In this document: one piece after another, positions 12,001-23,800 of the stretch
How the letters are laid out: each line of letters begins with the position of its first letter
How positions within the stretch are numbered: position 1 is the stretch's first letter
Assembly (NCBI GenBank): GCA_013399855.1
Contig: VXAY01001313.1
Coordinates: forward strand, 2,873,333 to 2,937,332
DNA from: Oxyruncus cristatus
Taxonomy: Eukaryota > Chordata > Aves > Passeriformes > Cotingidae
Reading direction: 5' to 3'
DNA: 64,000 nt
Translations under genes and position numbers: made by a program
The notes under the pieces: generated by a model
Databases searched by the model: none
Told to the model about the DNA's origin: nothing
Seen by the model: the letters and a program-made list of their open reading frames with translations, nothing else

Positions 12001-13311
12001 ATTGTACCTATATTAGAATTTTAAAGTTTTTTTTTTTTTAGTGGAAGAATCTTTTCTGTTATGTTTTCGAACTGTACATCAGTTTGGAAGAAATAGCGTC
12101 AAATGTTGCACATATTGAAGCAGTTTCAATCCCAACATAACCCAATTTTAGTGTTACTGTCCTTTTCTTAGGTTTACTTTGATTTTGTAACATTCTTGGA
12201 GGAAAACAGAAATGATGATTCTACTGTATCCAGAAGATATTTGGTTGATGGAATCTCAATATTTTACAAGCATGCTATTAATTCTGTTTATTATTGCCTA
12301 TTTATTTAACATTTTTCCTACCTTGCAGTTCACCAAGAGATTTCCAGTGATGGGATGAGCTGGTCTATTCTGGGCCTGCCTGTAGTCTCTTACCTTGACT
12401 CTGGAGAGTACATCTGTAAAGCGAAGAATTTTCTGGGAGCAACAGAGGCGTTCATATCTCTCATCATCACAGACTCTGAAAGCACGGATGACCCTAACTC
12501 TAACGGCAAAGGCACATGGAATGGGAAGGCGAGCGGGATGGAAGCAGCTGCCTACAATGACAAACTAGTAGCAAGGTACGTTATCACCACCTCCACTGTG
12601 CCTACCCTGGGCGCTGGAGTGGGCACTGGAGAGGGCCTCCTCTCGGATGTGGAACAAGACGGCAACCCCAGAAACCTGCTGGTGAGCCCACCCACCGGTG
12701 AGCAGGAGCCAGAGCGAATGGTGAGGAGTGTCAGGGTGATTGGAGACACCGACCAGAGCATCACCCTGGCCTGGAAGGCACCTCTGGCAAAGAACACGAC
12801 GGTGTTCAGCGTCCTCTATGCCGTCTTTGGAGAAAGGGACATGCGGCGGATCAATGTGGAGCCAGGGAAGACCAAGGTCACTGTTTATGGGCTGCTGCCA
12901 AAGACCAAATACATCGTGTGTGTCTGTGTGAAAGGACTGATCCCCAGGAAGGAGCAGTGCATCATATTTTCCACGGATGAAGTTGCCAGTGCAGGAGGGA
13001 CCCAGAAGCTCATCAACGTGGTTGTCATCAGCGTGGCCTGTGTCATTGCTGTACCCCTGACGCTGGTGGTTTGCTGCGGGGCACTGAAGAGGCGCTGCAA
13101 AAAATGCTTTGTGCGAAAACCCAAGGAAATTCAGGAATCCTACGTCACCTTTGAAAGCCTGTCTCCGGGGGCCAAGGCGAAAGGCGTGGAAGGGGAATAC
13201 TTGACTAGACATACCCCTGATGAGTCAAACAGGCTGCTGTCTGCCCGGTCCAGCGTGGACTCGGAAGCGATACCAAAGATAGAGGGACAACCTAATGAAT
13301 ACTTTTGCTGA
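2883..13311 (+). CDS. LRIT1: LRIT1, leucine-rich repeat, Ig-like and transmembrane domain protein 1 (4 exons)
   Basis: The coding sequence joins 2883-3004, 5493-5959, 9595-9900 and 12329-13311: 1878 nt, 625 aa, against about 623 aa in human. Order of parts: signal peptide (about 1-21), cysteine-rich LRR N-cap (CPSQCSC at 23-29), about five LRRs (50-175), LRR C-cap (NPWVCDC, from about 200), Ig-like domain (about 260-345), FN3 domain (about 430-515), transmembrane helix (about 526-548) and a cytoplasmic tail ending NEYFC, as in human. N-glycosylation sequons include KNIT, LNGT and KNTT. The family role is in retinal photoreceptor synapses, where LRIT1 modulates cone signalling to bipolar cells. 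All introns are GT-AG. It is a tandem paralogue of the next gene. Identification rests on near-continuous similarity to human LRIT1 recalled from memory. Confidence 0.96.
3005..5492 (+). other. LRIT1: LRIT1 intron 1
   Basis: A GT-AG intron. Apart from AT-rich sequence, no repeat family, RNA gene or second-strand gene is recognisable. Confidence 0.85.
5493..5959 (+). CDS. LRIT1: LRIT1 coding exon 2 (LRR array)
   Basis: The acceptor CTTTCCCCACCAG precedes GACAGTG and the donor is CTAG|GTAAGA. The 467 nt encode TVLCNDPEMTLPP and then successive LRRs such as LQELRLDGNNL, LRLLDLHSNEL and [11 protein letters not shown]. The open frame continues past 5959 only as intron read-through. Entry phase 2, exit phase 1. 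Confidence 0.95.
5960..9594 (+). other. LRIT1: LRIT1 intron 2
   Basis: A GT-AG intron that splits LRR array from LRR C-cap. It contains T-rich runs near 7180-7200 and a C-tract near 9437, and nothing else assignable. LRIT2 has no counterpart of this intron. Confidence 0.85.
9595..9900 (+). CDS. LRIT1: LRIT1 coding exon 3 (LRR C-cap and first half of Ig domain)
   Basis: The acceptor TTTGTTTTGACAG is followed by GCTTGCAAGAC. The 306 nt encode GLQDNPWVCDCSLYEMVHF (LRRCT), two further C-cap cysteines, then STVLLRCGTTGVP with the first Ig cysteine, ending LNGT before donor CACAG|GTGGG. Both boundaries are phase 1. Confidence 0.95.
9901..12328 (+). other. LRIT1: LRIT1 intron 3
   Basis: A GT-AG intron within the Ig domain. 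It carries an A-rich low-complexity tract (listed separately) and no gene. Confidence 0.85.
11070..11138. repeat. A-rich (CAAA/CCAAAAA)n low-complexity tract
   Basis: About 69 bp made almost entirely of A runs broken by C, in LRIT1 intron 3. It could be a decayed retroposon tail or a simple repeat; no flanking element is recognised. Confidence 0.8.
12329..13311 (+). CDS. LRIT1: LRIT1 coding exon 4 (Ig end, FN3, transmembrane, tail, stop)
   Basis: The acceptor TTTTTCCTACCTTGCAG is followed by TTCACCAAGAG. The exon gives HQEISSDGMSW, the second Ig cysteine (YICKAKNFLG), the FN3 segment starting MVRSVRVIGD, the membrane helix LINVVVISVACVIAVPLTLV, then a basic CKKC-containing start of the tail and LLSARSSVDSEA before NEYFC and TGA at 13309-13311. 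Confidence 0.96.
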
Positions 13312-15760
13312 TAGTAGCTAGGATGATTGTCAGCTTGCCGGGGGAAAGCATGTGGCTGTATATACAACTCTGTGCTCCAGCACTGCAGGCCAACCTGTCT
13401 CCAACATGTTCTGGAAGAGGATACAAGAGGGTAGATGGTGCCCAAGCTTTATAGAAACATGTTTCTCAGGCCACTTGGAGTTTGCTGTTTTGTACCCAGT
13501 CAGAGGCTTCTGTGATAATGGCCTCGTTCTTCTGGACTACTTGGTTTTTTTCCGCCCTGTGAAATGAAGCACGCACACTAAGTGTGGGGACATTAGCAAC
13601 ATTTCTGAGTGTGTTCTGCTTGGTGTTGTTTAGTACCTGCTCTGCAATATGCTAGGTATTTTATTCCCAGCTCTTTTGATATTCTTTTGGTTGACAAACA
13701 GGGGAATGTTTAGTAATTCTACTATAAATATCTATAAAGGTGAAGATTGAGAGTCTCACTTTTGACATTCCCTGTGTTTGCATGAAACATGCGGTTTGAT
13801 GCTTAGTAGATCACTAAGTACAGATGTGCAGCACCCTTTTCTATTGTGTCCAACATAATAACAACTCCGCTCTGAATTCGTAGAAATGTGCAAAGGAGAC
13901 AGAGATCAAGAGACAAAACCCAGTCCACTCCTAAGAATCATAATAGCATTTTCTGATTGCATTTTCACCCTAAACACTGTTAAGATATTATTGAACCATA
14001 GTACAGCACAAGTCCTTCAGTACTGGTCCTAGCTGGCATTTTGTAGCTGTATCATAATTAGTAGAATATGTTTTATATCGTCTGTGCTAGTTAAAAAAAT
14101 CATGTAATAGCCTACTTTGCTCACTGTGTGTGGTGTTGTATTGCTTTGTAATCATACTGGAAAACCTACGCTGGACAGTTTCACAAAAATCTCCCAAACC
14201 AGGCCTGTCATTGCTGCCTGTGCTCCTGGCAAAACTGATAGTGAAGACCCACAGGGTCAACCAGGCACTTGTGACTTGGCTGTGCAAATAACTTGCTCCA
14301 TGCGGAGCAGGAGAATGTGATGCTGTGACAGATCACTGGCCGCGCACACGTCACCCGTAACTGACTATGAACTCAATGGTGGCAGAGGCTCAGGGCAGAC
14401 TCCTGGGTTTCAAACATTTTACAGGTTCAAGAAACCTGAAAAAACCCTAATATTAATCTAAATGTACTTTCTTAGTCAGGGTAAGCTGATCAGTCATTCA
14501 AGTCCTGCAGCTTCACTGGAATTTGGATCAAAGTGCTTATCACAAAGTACTTTGCTGATGTATAATTTTCCATTCAATTCTCTCATGTAGTAATACTGTA
14601 TATAACATTTTTTCTCTCTGTAATAAATATTATTCATGGAGGAAATTATATATGTTCTGCCAAATGTTGAATGGGAGAGATCTAGCCAAGTTGAAGTGGT
14701 AATGGGTAAAGCTTGCTGAATTGTTTTGAAATGTATGTTGGTAAATTTATTGGAAGGACCTCCATTCACATTCTGGATGTGTATGTACGGCGTGGGTTAA
14801 TAAAAATCCATGGGTTGGAATGGAGCTCTGTATGGACTTTGCAAGTCCTTCTACAGTTATGGAAGATTTCTTGGCCTGATTGAAAAAGCAAGTCATTTGA
14901 TCTCAACATAAATACTTTCAACAGGGGTACATTACAGTAGTTTCCGATAAGACTCCCTGTCTTCCTCACATTAATGATGAAGAACTTCTCTTGTATTTGG
15001 AGAATTTATATAAATTATTATTGTATACACCCTGTATAAAATAATGTGTGCTACTTCTATCACTGGACTGTGTAGATTTTCAGGTTTGCAAACAATGTTT
15101 TGTAAAATTATGTATTTTAAGACAACAAATTAACTAATGGAATATGTGGTATGTAATAGATTTATTACGTATTTATACGGTTGCATTCCTGAGCATTTTT
15201 AGCCTCTCTCCAAGGTAGAAGAAAAATATTCTTTCAGTGGCAGTTTTTGTGATGAGTTAAAAGGAGTGCTGTGTGTAAGCCTTATTCCTGCCCACATCTG
15301 CAGCCACTGGGCTGTGCAGAAATCAGCCTGCCATGGCCCTGGATGGGTAAAATCCTGAAGAATCAAGGCTGCCCTGAAGTTCTCTTGTGGTGAACTGAGT
15401 GGACCTACTGCCCAAGGACTTAACCTGTAAGTCAAGTTTACAGGAGCTGACTGGGAACCATATGTATTTACTTTTCAGCTGACTGCAGACACAAGGTGGG
15501 TAATTTGCAGCTTCCAGCCCTGGTGAGGAGCAGCTCTCACCTGCTATGACACACAGTCTGTGAACTGGCAATGGAAGAGGCACCAGCTGGGCCAGCACTG
15601 TTGCTCTTTGCTTGTGAGGAGGAGAGGATGGAGGAATCATCCTGTGACATTCACTGTGGATGTGTTAAATTTTACAGACTCTACTGGATATTTTTTGCAC
15701 TTTGAATAAATAGTGATCCCGAGTAAAATAAACATGATTTTTTTCTCTTTCCTGTGGTTA
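13312..15760 (+). other. LRIT1: Probable LRIT1 3' UTR and downstream flank
   Basis: This follows the LRIT1 stop with no further coding signal. AATAAA hexamers occur at 14622-14627, 14799-14804, 15705-15710 and 15727-15732. The last pair is followed by a T-rich stretch (TTTTTTTCTCTTTCCTGTGG), the usual arrangement at a cleavage site, so a 3' UTR of about 2.4 kb is plausible but unproven. Confidence 0.4.
15705..15732 (+). terminator. Paired AATAAA poly(A) signals, candidate LRIT1 transcript end
   Basis: Two AATAAA hexamers 22 bp apart are followed within about 10-30 bp by a T/GT-rich stretch. They are the best-formed poly(A) context between LRIT1 and LRIT2. Confidence 0.4.
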
Positions 15761-18700
15761 TTCTCACTGTCTCATAGATGAGGTGCATCACAGTTTATCA
15801 TCTCAAGTGCTGCTGCTTTGAAACAAGCCTTTCTACTGCACTGGTGATTCATACAAGACAGGCAATAGGTAGAGACTTGTACAAGCACTATGTCATCTGG
15901 CATGGATCAGAGGAGGAAAACCCTATGCTTGCTAAACTGTGAGTGTAATTTCAAAGCATTAAGTAGACTGATTTTCTGCTGGATGTGACTTCAAGGCTCT
16001 GGGTCAGATTTTCAGTAGTATCAAACATGTAAAGACAAATATCTTGCTGGATTTTCTGTTGCTGTTGTAATGGAAGAGCTTAGGCACTTAGTTTCAGCAG
16101 GGTAAGGAGCATATTCATCCCTGCAAAAAATTTCTTTCTTGGTTAAAGTCAATTCTCAAGACGTGCTGTAAGAACAAAAATGAACATCTGAATATCTTTT
16201 GGAATTACTGCATAAGTAGCTTTTTTTATTATTGTTATTATTTGTTGACACTTTGTTCTGCTCAGTTTTCCCTTGGAAAATATTTGCTCCATTAATAATC
16301 TCTTTTTGTCAGGTTTTGACCAATTTGTTTCTTTTTGTGGTCTATTTCAAATATTTTGGCGTAAAGCGGTGTATTTTGGAATCTCCTCGAGTATAATGTT
16401 CTCTACTTTTACTATTTTAAATTTCTTCTGAGATGAGTGTTGGACCATATCAGGAATACTTAGGAATAAAGTAAGGAGGTTTGCACCAGCAGCCTGGGCT
16501 GAGGACTTTGGGGAGCAGTATGAGCCACTCCTCGATGGGCATAAGATGTGATATATAACAAAGACAAGCTCCTCCTTCCACAGTATCTTTTAGTACTTAT
16601 TTTGGAAATCAGAGTAGTGTAAAATTGAAAAAATAAAGTTTAAAAGAGAAGGTAATAATGTTTTAAAAATTAATCTAAATAGCTCTGAACTGTACCTAAA
16701 ATTTTTAATTATTTCATTCTCTTAAAAGGATCTGCAAGAAAACAGCTATCAAAATGAGGGAACCGAGCAGAACATAAATGAAATAATGTGCTCAAAATGG
16801 TTAAAATTGAGTCCTGCAAGTAGTTGAAGTACAAGAAGAAATGTAAAAACACATGTTGAGGATTTGAAATATGTTTTTCCAAACATCTTAAAAAGTGTCC
16901 AGATTATCTAGTGAGTAGATCCAGACAAAGGCTAATATTGGATCTGAATTATAACATCTCTGCAAATATTGTTAATGCCACATATGCGTAAAAATTTCAC
17001 AAATGCTAAGTAATGTTCAGACTGACCACAATGTGATTTAAGCATGTTGAAAGGATATAATTGCATAAAGTGTGGTAAATGTCACATTTATTTCCAAGTG
17101 CCTGGAAAGAATAGACTAAAAAGTATTTAAATGATAAACAAACATAGGACACAAAAGTGTGCATGTACATAGGCATGAATTTGAGAAAAAAATTAACAAC
17201 TCAAAAGTGTCAAGAAGGGCAGTAAAATATTTTTGAAGATATTTTAAAAATTGAATGGACATTGATGAATGGCTGTGAAAGTATTCCAGTAGTAAAATAA
17301 AATCTAAAGACTGAAAAGGTCCCAAAGAAGCTGATGTCCAAGTCCCTCAGTGTCAGAATTGAGTGGGAAACCCAGTACAGTTTCAGGATGTATTTAATTA
17401 GTAGTCATTGCTGTGAGCTTCAGCAGCTTTAAAGTCCATGAACAGGAGACAAAAACTGTTGCCCAAAACAGAACAAAAGGGTTGTTTGCCATTTTATTTT
17501 CCTATTACCCAAGATTGTAAATAAAGAATTTAGCAATTGCCAGCAATGGTTCAAATGGATGAGACATAAGGGCATATACCTCAGTGAGCAGGAGAAGGAG
17601 CTTCTCAGAGCAGCAGTGAGCCTTGGAGCAGTGCCCGTATTTCCCAAAAGCCTGGGCTGCCACTGTATTGTGTCTGAAACACCCAACTGCAGCCTTCAAC
17701 TCTTGTGTCCCACCCTGTGGGAATTTCTAACACTGAAAGCCCTGGCTGAGGGACTAATTGTAAAGCTTCAGCCGAGGCGTGATTTCTTAGAGGCCCGTGT
17801 GTGCCTGTCATTTCGAGATGGAGTTCGACTCCCTCGCCAGAGCTGGGAGCACACGATGGGTGTCCTTCTGGCGTTTGCTTTGGCAATTGGTGCAGCCTCT
17901 TAAAACTCCACTTCCCGTGGATTAGCAGACAATGTCTCTATGGAGATTTATTCTGACAGCTTGGGTTTTAGACAGCTTGTTCTGCATTTTGGCTTCGGCC
18001 AGGAAGCCACATGATGTTAAATAGCAGCTGAACTGAGTGGACATCTGCTGTCACAATAGTGACCATTAAATTTACAAGCAGGCATAAACTGGGCTGAATT
18101 GAAAAGGCAAAATCCCACTCCAGTAGGGAATATAACTGTAAGGGCTGTGGCTAACACCGGTAGATTTTTTCCTTTACTTTTTTCCCCCCACTTTCTTTTC
18201 CTTCCCTGCCTCTCTCTACCTTAGAGAGTGGGTAGATTTGCTACCCATTAATTCATCTGATTTTGATAAGTAATTCACCACTAGTCTCTCAGGTTAATAA
18301 TGAACCTTCTGAGTGCACTTGGAGTTTGGAAATATTTAGATAAATGGCCTCTCAAGCAGCAAATAAATATCAGCCTGAAAACTGCCAGAGCATTGGCCCT
18401 TGGTACTAACAACACTCTTTGAAAAGCCATTTTCCAGCCTTATAGAGGATAGATGCGACTGGGAGGAATTCTCATGCAGGAAAAGGAAAATAAGTGCAAT
18501 TCTTTTTTTTTTTTTTTTTTGGTCTCTGAAGCAACACATTTATTTAAAGTAATGTATTTCTAACAGAGAACCTTGGATATAATTTTACTTGCTGCATCCC
18601 AGGACACTGGGCATTTTATACCTGTTCTGTGCCCGAAGATGTACGTGGAGGGAAAATCCCCAGTAGTTTTTACTCCGTGTATAAACCTGTTAATAAATAA

Positions 18701-20700
18701 CACTTCATTTTTCATGAAAGGTTTTTTGAAGACTTAGCTGCTACATACTTCAATACTCTCCGTGTGTGCCATGGAGAAGGGGTGTGAAGGTGGCTAGGAA
18801 GGGGTCTTTCCAAAGTTGGGCCTTAAAAGACCAAGAGTGAATCCATCCTGCTGCCCTGCTGGCGCAGCTGGCACAGCCAAACCATCCCAGCCCGGGGGCC
18901 TCCCTGGTGTCATGTGTGCAGCTCATGGAGTGGGTAGTTATCTATTGCATTTCCCTTGAATCCCATGAACTGGTGGATCTGTCTGTTCCTCGTGAATACT
19001 TGGCCAGGATGACTTAACAAGTCAATGATCTGGGTGGACTTCAGCCATTTATCCCATCAAAGGAGGGCATCCCATCACCACTAAACCTAAACACCATCAA
19101 GACATCTGTTTTCTTTTGCTTCTGCCTTTTGGTTCTGCTGAAGGCCCTGCAGCTCACACAAGGGCAAACTCCAGGATTTGCTCCTGGCACCCAGGTATTT
19201 TCTAACTAACTACATCAAAAATAGTTTACTACTGTTATTGCCAGTTATACTAAAGTGTAAAATTATAAAATGATTATAAAATAGTATCTTTGTTTTATTA
19301 GGGAATATTTTCATGACAGGTGGGGGATTTATAGCTGCGGCATCTGCCGTGTTACAGACCAGCAGCCTTACGCCGTCAGTCCTGGCTCACTGACATTTAA
19401 ATGTAGGGCAGTTGTTGAAAAAATCAAGTATTGCACCATGGACAAATAAGGAATATTTCAGTTAAAAAAACCCCATAAAAATCCCATATGCTCATGGTTA
19501 GATGCCAGGCACAGCGAGCAATAATAGCCCCACAGGGCCACTACTCAGGGCCTGCTGCTTATACACACTCACAAAGTGCTGCATCAGTCCCAGCAGTTTC
19601 CCCACCAGTTCATTGTGCTGATTTGCCACGAAATAAAAGCTTCTGTTGATTTAAACACTACAGAATCAAGGCTATGTCTTCTGTAGGTTTACAGCAGCTG
19701 TGCTGTGGCACACACCCTGAGAGCCAGGTATAGCTCTAAGCCATCATGCTATAAATATTTTTCTATCCTTGTCCCACAGGTCAGAGGTTAAGTAGGTTCA
19801 GGCTAATCTTGCTTTGTGACCCAGCGTCACACATATGGGCAGTGAGGTGCAGCCCCTATCCAGGCCACACTCCTCTGCAGGCTGTAGTGAAGCCCGTCCA
19901 CACTAGGTGGCCCCAGGAGAATGCAGAACTCCTTGGAAATAATAAACTAAACCTGCTATTTTGGCTTTTAAAAGAAATAAAATTGGTTACTCAAATCCCC
20001 TGTAGAACTACTTAGACTGAATTTTTCAAGGTGCCTAAAAGGCAATCAGAACATCTTACAGGGGAAGCCAGAGAACAGTGTTGTAATTTTATATTTATAG
20101 AAGAGATTGACTTCCAGATACTCTTTTCTCAGAGAAACCCATAGACTGGCCACAGCTATGTGCTATTTTCATTACCAACATGTAAGGATTGAGCTAGTGG
20201 GGAAGGGAGAGGAAAAAGGTTCCATACTTACATTTCCATGACACAGCATCTAAGTTTGGGGAGTAGGTTTCATGCTCACCATGAGTATACCCTGCACAGT
20301 GCCATGGGCAGGGTTTGGGGCTGGATGGATTGTGCAATACAACACTGTGCACTGACGAATTACAGCTGTGAAGTCTGGCCCTTACTGTGGTGTTCTGCCT
20401 TGATAAATGCCATTAAAATACAGGAGATAGAAACAGACTCCTTGAAATAAATAAAAAAAAAAGGTAATTAGGCCTGATTAATTACTTGTAAGGGCTTGGC
20501 AACAGAAGTGGTTTTGGCTCCGTCTTCGTATTACCAACCAAATAAATAAGTCTGTCAGAATCCCCTCAGCTAGATGATAAATGCCAAGAGGGGTCCCAGG
20601 GGTGATTTTTAGCACTTCGACACAGACTATGAACCATACTACATGTCTTCTTTAGGGTTGGGTCCCCAGCAGGATTTATTTCTGCGTCAAGGAAGATTAC
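15761..20700. other. LRIT1-LRIT2 intergenic sequence, no gene seen
   Basis: AT-rich, with no splice-flanked coding segment. The 114-aa frame at 17559-17903 (+) shows no family motif and lacks convincing codon pattern. A T18 run lies at 18503-18520. The 17.7-18.1 kb stretch is less AT-rich than its surroundings and has a GGATTA site (17919-17924); it could be a conserved element but that needs alignment. Confidence 0.55.
18503..18520. repeat. Poly(T) tract
   Basis: An uninterrupted run of 18 T. It could be the poly(A) tail of an old minus-strand retroposition, but no element body is recognisable beside it. Confidence 0.8.
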
Positions 20701-20778
20701 AGCTAATAGGATTTGCTTCTTGGAGGCTGTTGGCATGTTTGGTGCAAACCCCTGCACAGTGCTTTCTTAAAGGAGAAT

Positions 20779-20888
20779 ATGGACCCTGTTTGTCACATTT
20801 TTCTTCTTCTTCTGGCCTTTCACAAGATAAACCCATCTGTTTCGTCTTGTATCACAGGATGCTCTTGTTCTCAAGACAGCTTTGGAAG
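20779..20888 (+). CDS. LRIT2: LRIT2 coding exon 1 (signal peptide and N-cap start)
   Basis: Only 110 nt, easily missed. ATG at 20779 gives [16 protein letters not shown], then a C-x3-C-x-C motif and SQDSFG, matching the human start. It ends GGAAG before donor GTAAGAACG. The phase-2 split Arg codon (AG|G) joins exon 2 in the correct frame, the same phase as in LRIT1 exon 1. Confidence 0.9.
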
Positions 20889-23800
20889 GTAAGAACGCTA
20901 GTTACCCCTGTCGTAGCACCAGCAAAGCAGCTCATATATATTTGCCAATGATGTGAGCATAAAAACCAGATTGGTGCATGGACTGCCTCCTCCAACACTT
21001 GACTAGTATTAGCTTGAGCACAGAATGAGATTTCTCTTATTTCCCTGAGATATGCAGTTGCATACATAGCCATTTTTATAACTTAATCACATTCTTTACA
21101 GGAAAATTGGTATAAAACCCAAGGAAGGATGATGTATGGCTTATGCGTGCCCTATATACAACACCATATAATTATTCAGGTGCTTGTTGTCCTCTATAGG
21201 GAACTGGTTTGTTAGCCACAAATGTGGTGTGTGACCTGGAGAATTTTCTGTTTTCCTCCTTAGGAGTTTGCTCTGCATGTCTGCACTGCTGAGGCAGATC
21301 CCTGCAAACATCCCTCAGGACATCCGGAAGATTAGAATTGAAAATTCTCACCTAACAGAATTGCCTCGTGGGTCTTTTGAGAATGTTAGTGCCTTGGAGT
21401 ATCTCTGGCTCAATTTTAACAACATCACAGTGATGCACATCAAGAGCCTGGAATATCTGCCAGCTCTGCAGGAGCTGCGCTTGCAAGGGAACAAATTAAG
21501 TTCAGTGCCATGGACAGCATTTCAAGACACCCCGACTCTGAAAATCCTGGATCTGAAGCACAACCGGCTGGATGTCCTTCCAGAACACGCGCTCCGCTAT
21601 CTGCCCAACCTGACCTATTTAGATCTATCCTCAAATCAGCTTACCATCATATCCAGAGATGTCTTCTACAACTGGCCTGTCTACCAGAGAAGCCAGAGGA
21701 CAGAGGGGCAGATAGAAGCTGTTTCCAATGCCGTTCTAGCCCTCCATGACAACCCCTGGATTTGCGACTGTCGCCTGCGGGGATTTGTCCAGTTTATCAA
21801 GTCGGTTGGCCCACCTATTATTCTGATGAATTCCTATTTAACGTGCTCAAGCCCAAAATTCAGGACAGGGAAGTTTTTTCATGAAGTGGAGCTTAACAGC
21901 TGCATGAAGCCCCTGACATCAGCCCTTGACACCAATCTGACAGTCCCAGCGGGGCTAAACATCACCCTGACCTGCTTTGTGCAAGCCAGCCCCTCCCCTG
22001 CTGTCTGGTGGACCTATGCACTCAAACTTTTAAGGGCATTTAATGGTAAGCAAAGCTTTTTCTTCTTTTTCTTTTTTTTTTCTTCATTAAAAATTTATGC
22101 TGTGCTATTCTACTTACATAGGTCTGCAGGCTGTCAGAGTCATCACAGCAACTCTCAGCCCCTTTAGAGCACCACAGTTATTGTGGTGGCAATAATCCAA
22201 ATAATCTTAATCATCCTATGTATCTGAGCACATCTGACCAGCATAAGAAGTATTGCTTCATGCAGGATATCAGTCAAAGATGAAAGGAGCATGGCCTGAT
22301 TTTCACACAATTATCTTATGTGTGGATTTTCAGTAGTAGCTCTTTCCTCATGACACATGATGTAGGAACTATTAATACTATATCAGTTATACACATTTAA
22401 TAAATATGTAGTTATATAAATATACATGTATATTTACACTATTATATACTACATATATATATATGCACATACCCTATATAATTATATTTGTATGTAAATG
22501 TGTATGAGCCCACGCACATATACACAGGCTTGTATGTTCCTATACTATTTCCATATATTTCCTTAAGAAATACCACACAAATCACAAAACAATGCAGCTC
22601 TATTGCCTGTCTATGTCCATTCATGTTCTACCAACTGAAACAGAGGTTATTGTTCTCCCTAAGTGTTGCTTATTTATATTCTTTAGTGATGGCCTCATAA
22701 AATGAAAGCTCTTCCTCTCAATCCATCCTCCCTCACATTTATTTTTACTAAGAGTCTTCAATAGGACAAGTTGCTATTTTCATCAGGTAAGATAATAGCC
22801 ATACAGGCACTGCACAGGCTCTGTGTGTTCCTAATAAGCCAGCTACCTAAATAGGATAGCATTAGCCCTTAATCCTGGGCTGATATTTGCTTTAATTGCA
22901 GCGCTGTAGCAGCACTTGTGTGCCTTTCCACAAGCACATGCTGAATTAATTACATACAGGTTTTTCCCAACCTACGTCCCTGTTTGGGTAGCAGGGTTTC
23001 ATACTGTTCTTAAACTGCATCTCACTTCCAGTCCAACGCTTCCTGGTTCCATCCACTTCTTTTTGGCCTGAGCCTTTTGAGTCTGACGTTTTTCCACACT
23101 CAATCCTAACAGAGGATGGAACATGTGTCCAAAATATAGGTGTGTCCTCACTGGCTCTCCCTGGTTTGCCCTGATCTAAGAATGCTGATGACAGATGGCA
23201 CATGGGCCTCTGCCCACACCAGCTTCCCCAGCAACTTGTTTTGGGGCCGGGGTCGGGTGCACTCCCTGTCTCCTGTGGTTGGGTGTCCCAGTGTATTTAT
23301 TGCCTTTCAGACAGACAACACTTTCCTGATGTGTTCTGTGTGGTTTGGCACACTCCTGATGCCCCTCTTCCTTTTTTTGCTGGGTGGGGCAGGTCGTGCC
23401 TGGGCCCCATCCCACACAACTTTCAGGGCTGTCCCAAGGGTGTCGTGGTTCCCTGCTGGCACAGGCAGGATGGGCCCTACCTGCTGACACAACTTCCCTC
23501 TGCCCCTCTGCAGTGACCACCGAGCCCATCAGCGAGGAGACCGTCCGCTCTGAGCTGCTGATCCCAGCGGCACGGCCAGCAGACGCCGGCAACTACACCT
23601 GTACAGCCGCCAACTTCTTGGGTAACACCTCGGTGGCCATCAACCTCCGCGTGGTGGCCCCGTGGGCATCCACCACTCCCCGGGGCTGGGCCCCCGTCGC
23701 CCCCGCTGAGCCGGGCGCCCACGTGGAAGTGCGCATTGCCAAGCAGACGGTCTATGGCATCACCCTGGAGTGGTTTGCAGCGGCGGCGGCAGCAGCAGAG

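Noticed and set aside
12565..13212. 215-codon open frame on - strand
   Set aside because: Antisense shadow of LRIT1 exon 4, with no domain features.
17559..17903. 114-codon + open frame
   Set aside because: No family resemblance, no flanking splice sites of note and no partner exons.
22046..22167. Extension of LRIT2 exon 2 open frame with a Phe run
   Set aside because: Begins at donor GTAAGC and encodes the pyrimidine-rich intron; not protein.
23176..23592. 138-codon - open frame upstream of LRIT2 exon 3
   Set aside because: Spans an intron-exon boundary of LRIT2 on the opposite strand; no motif.
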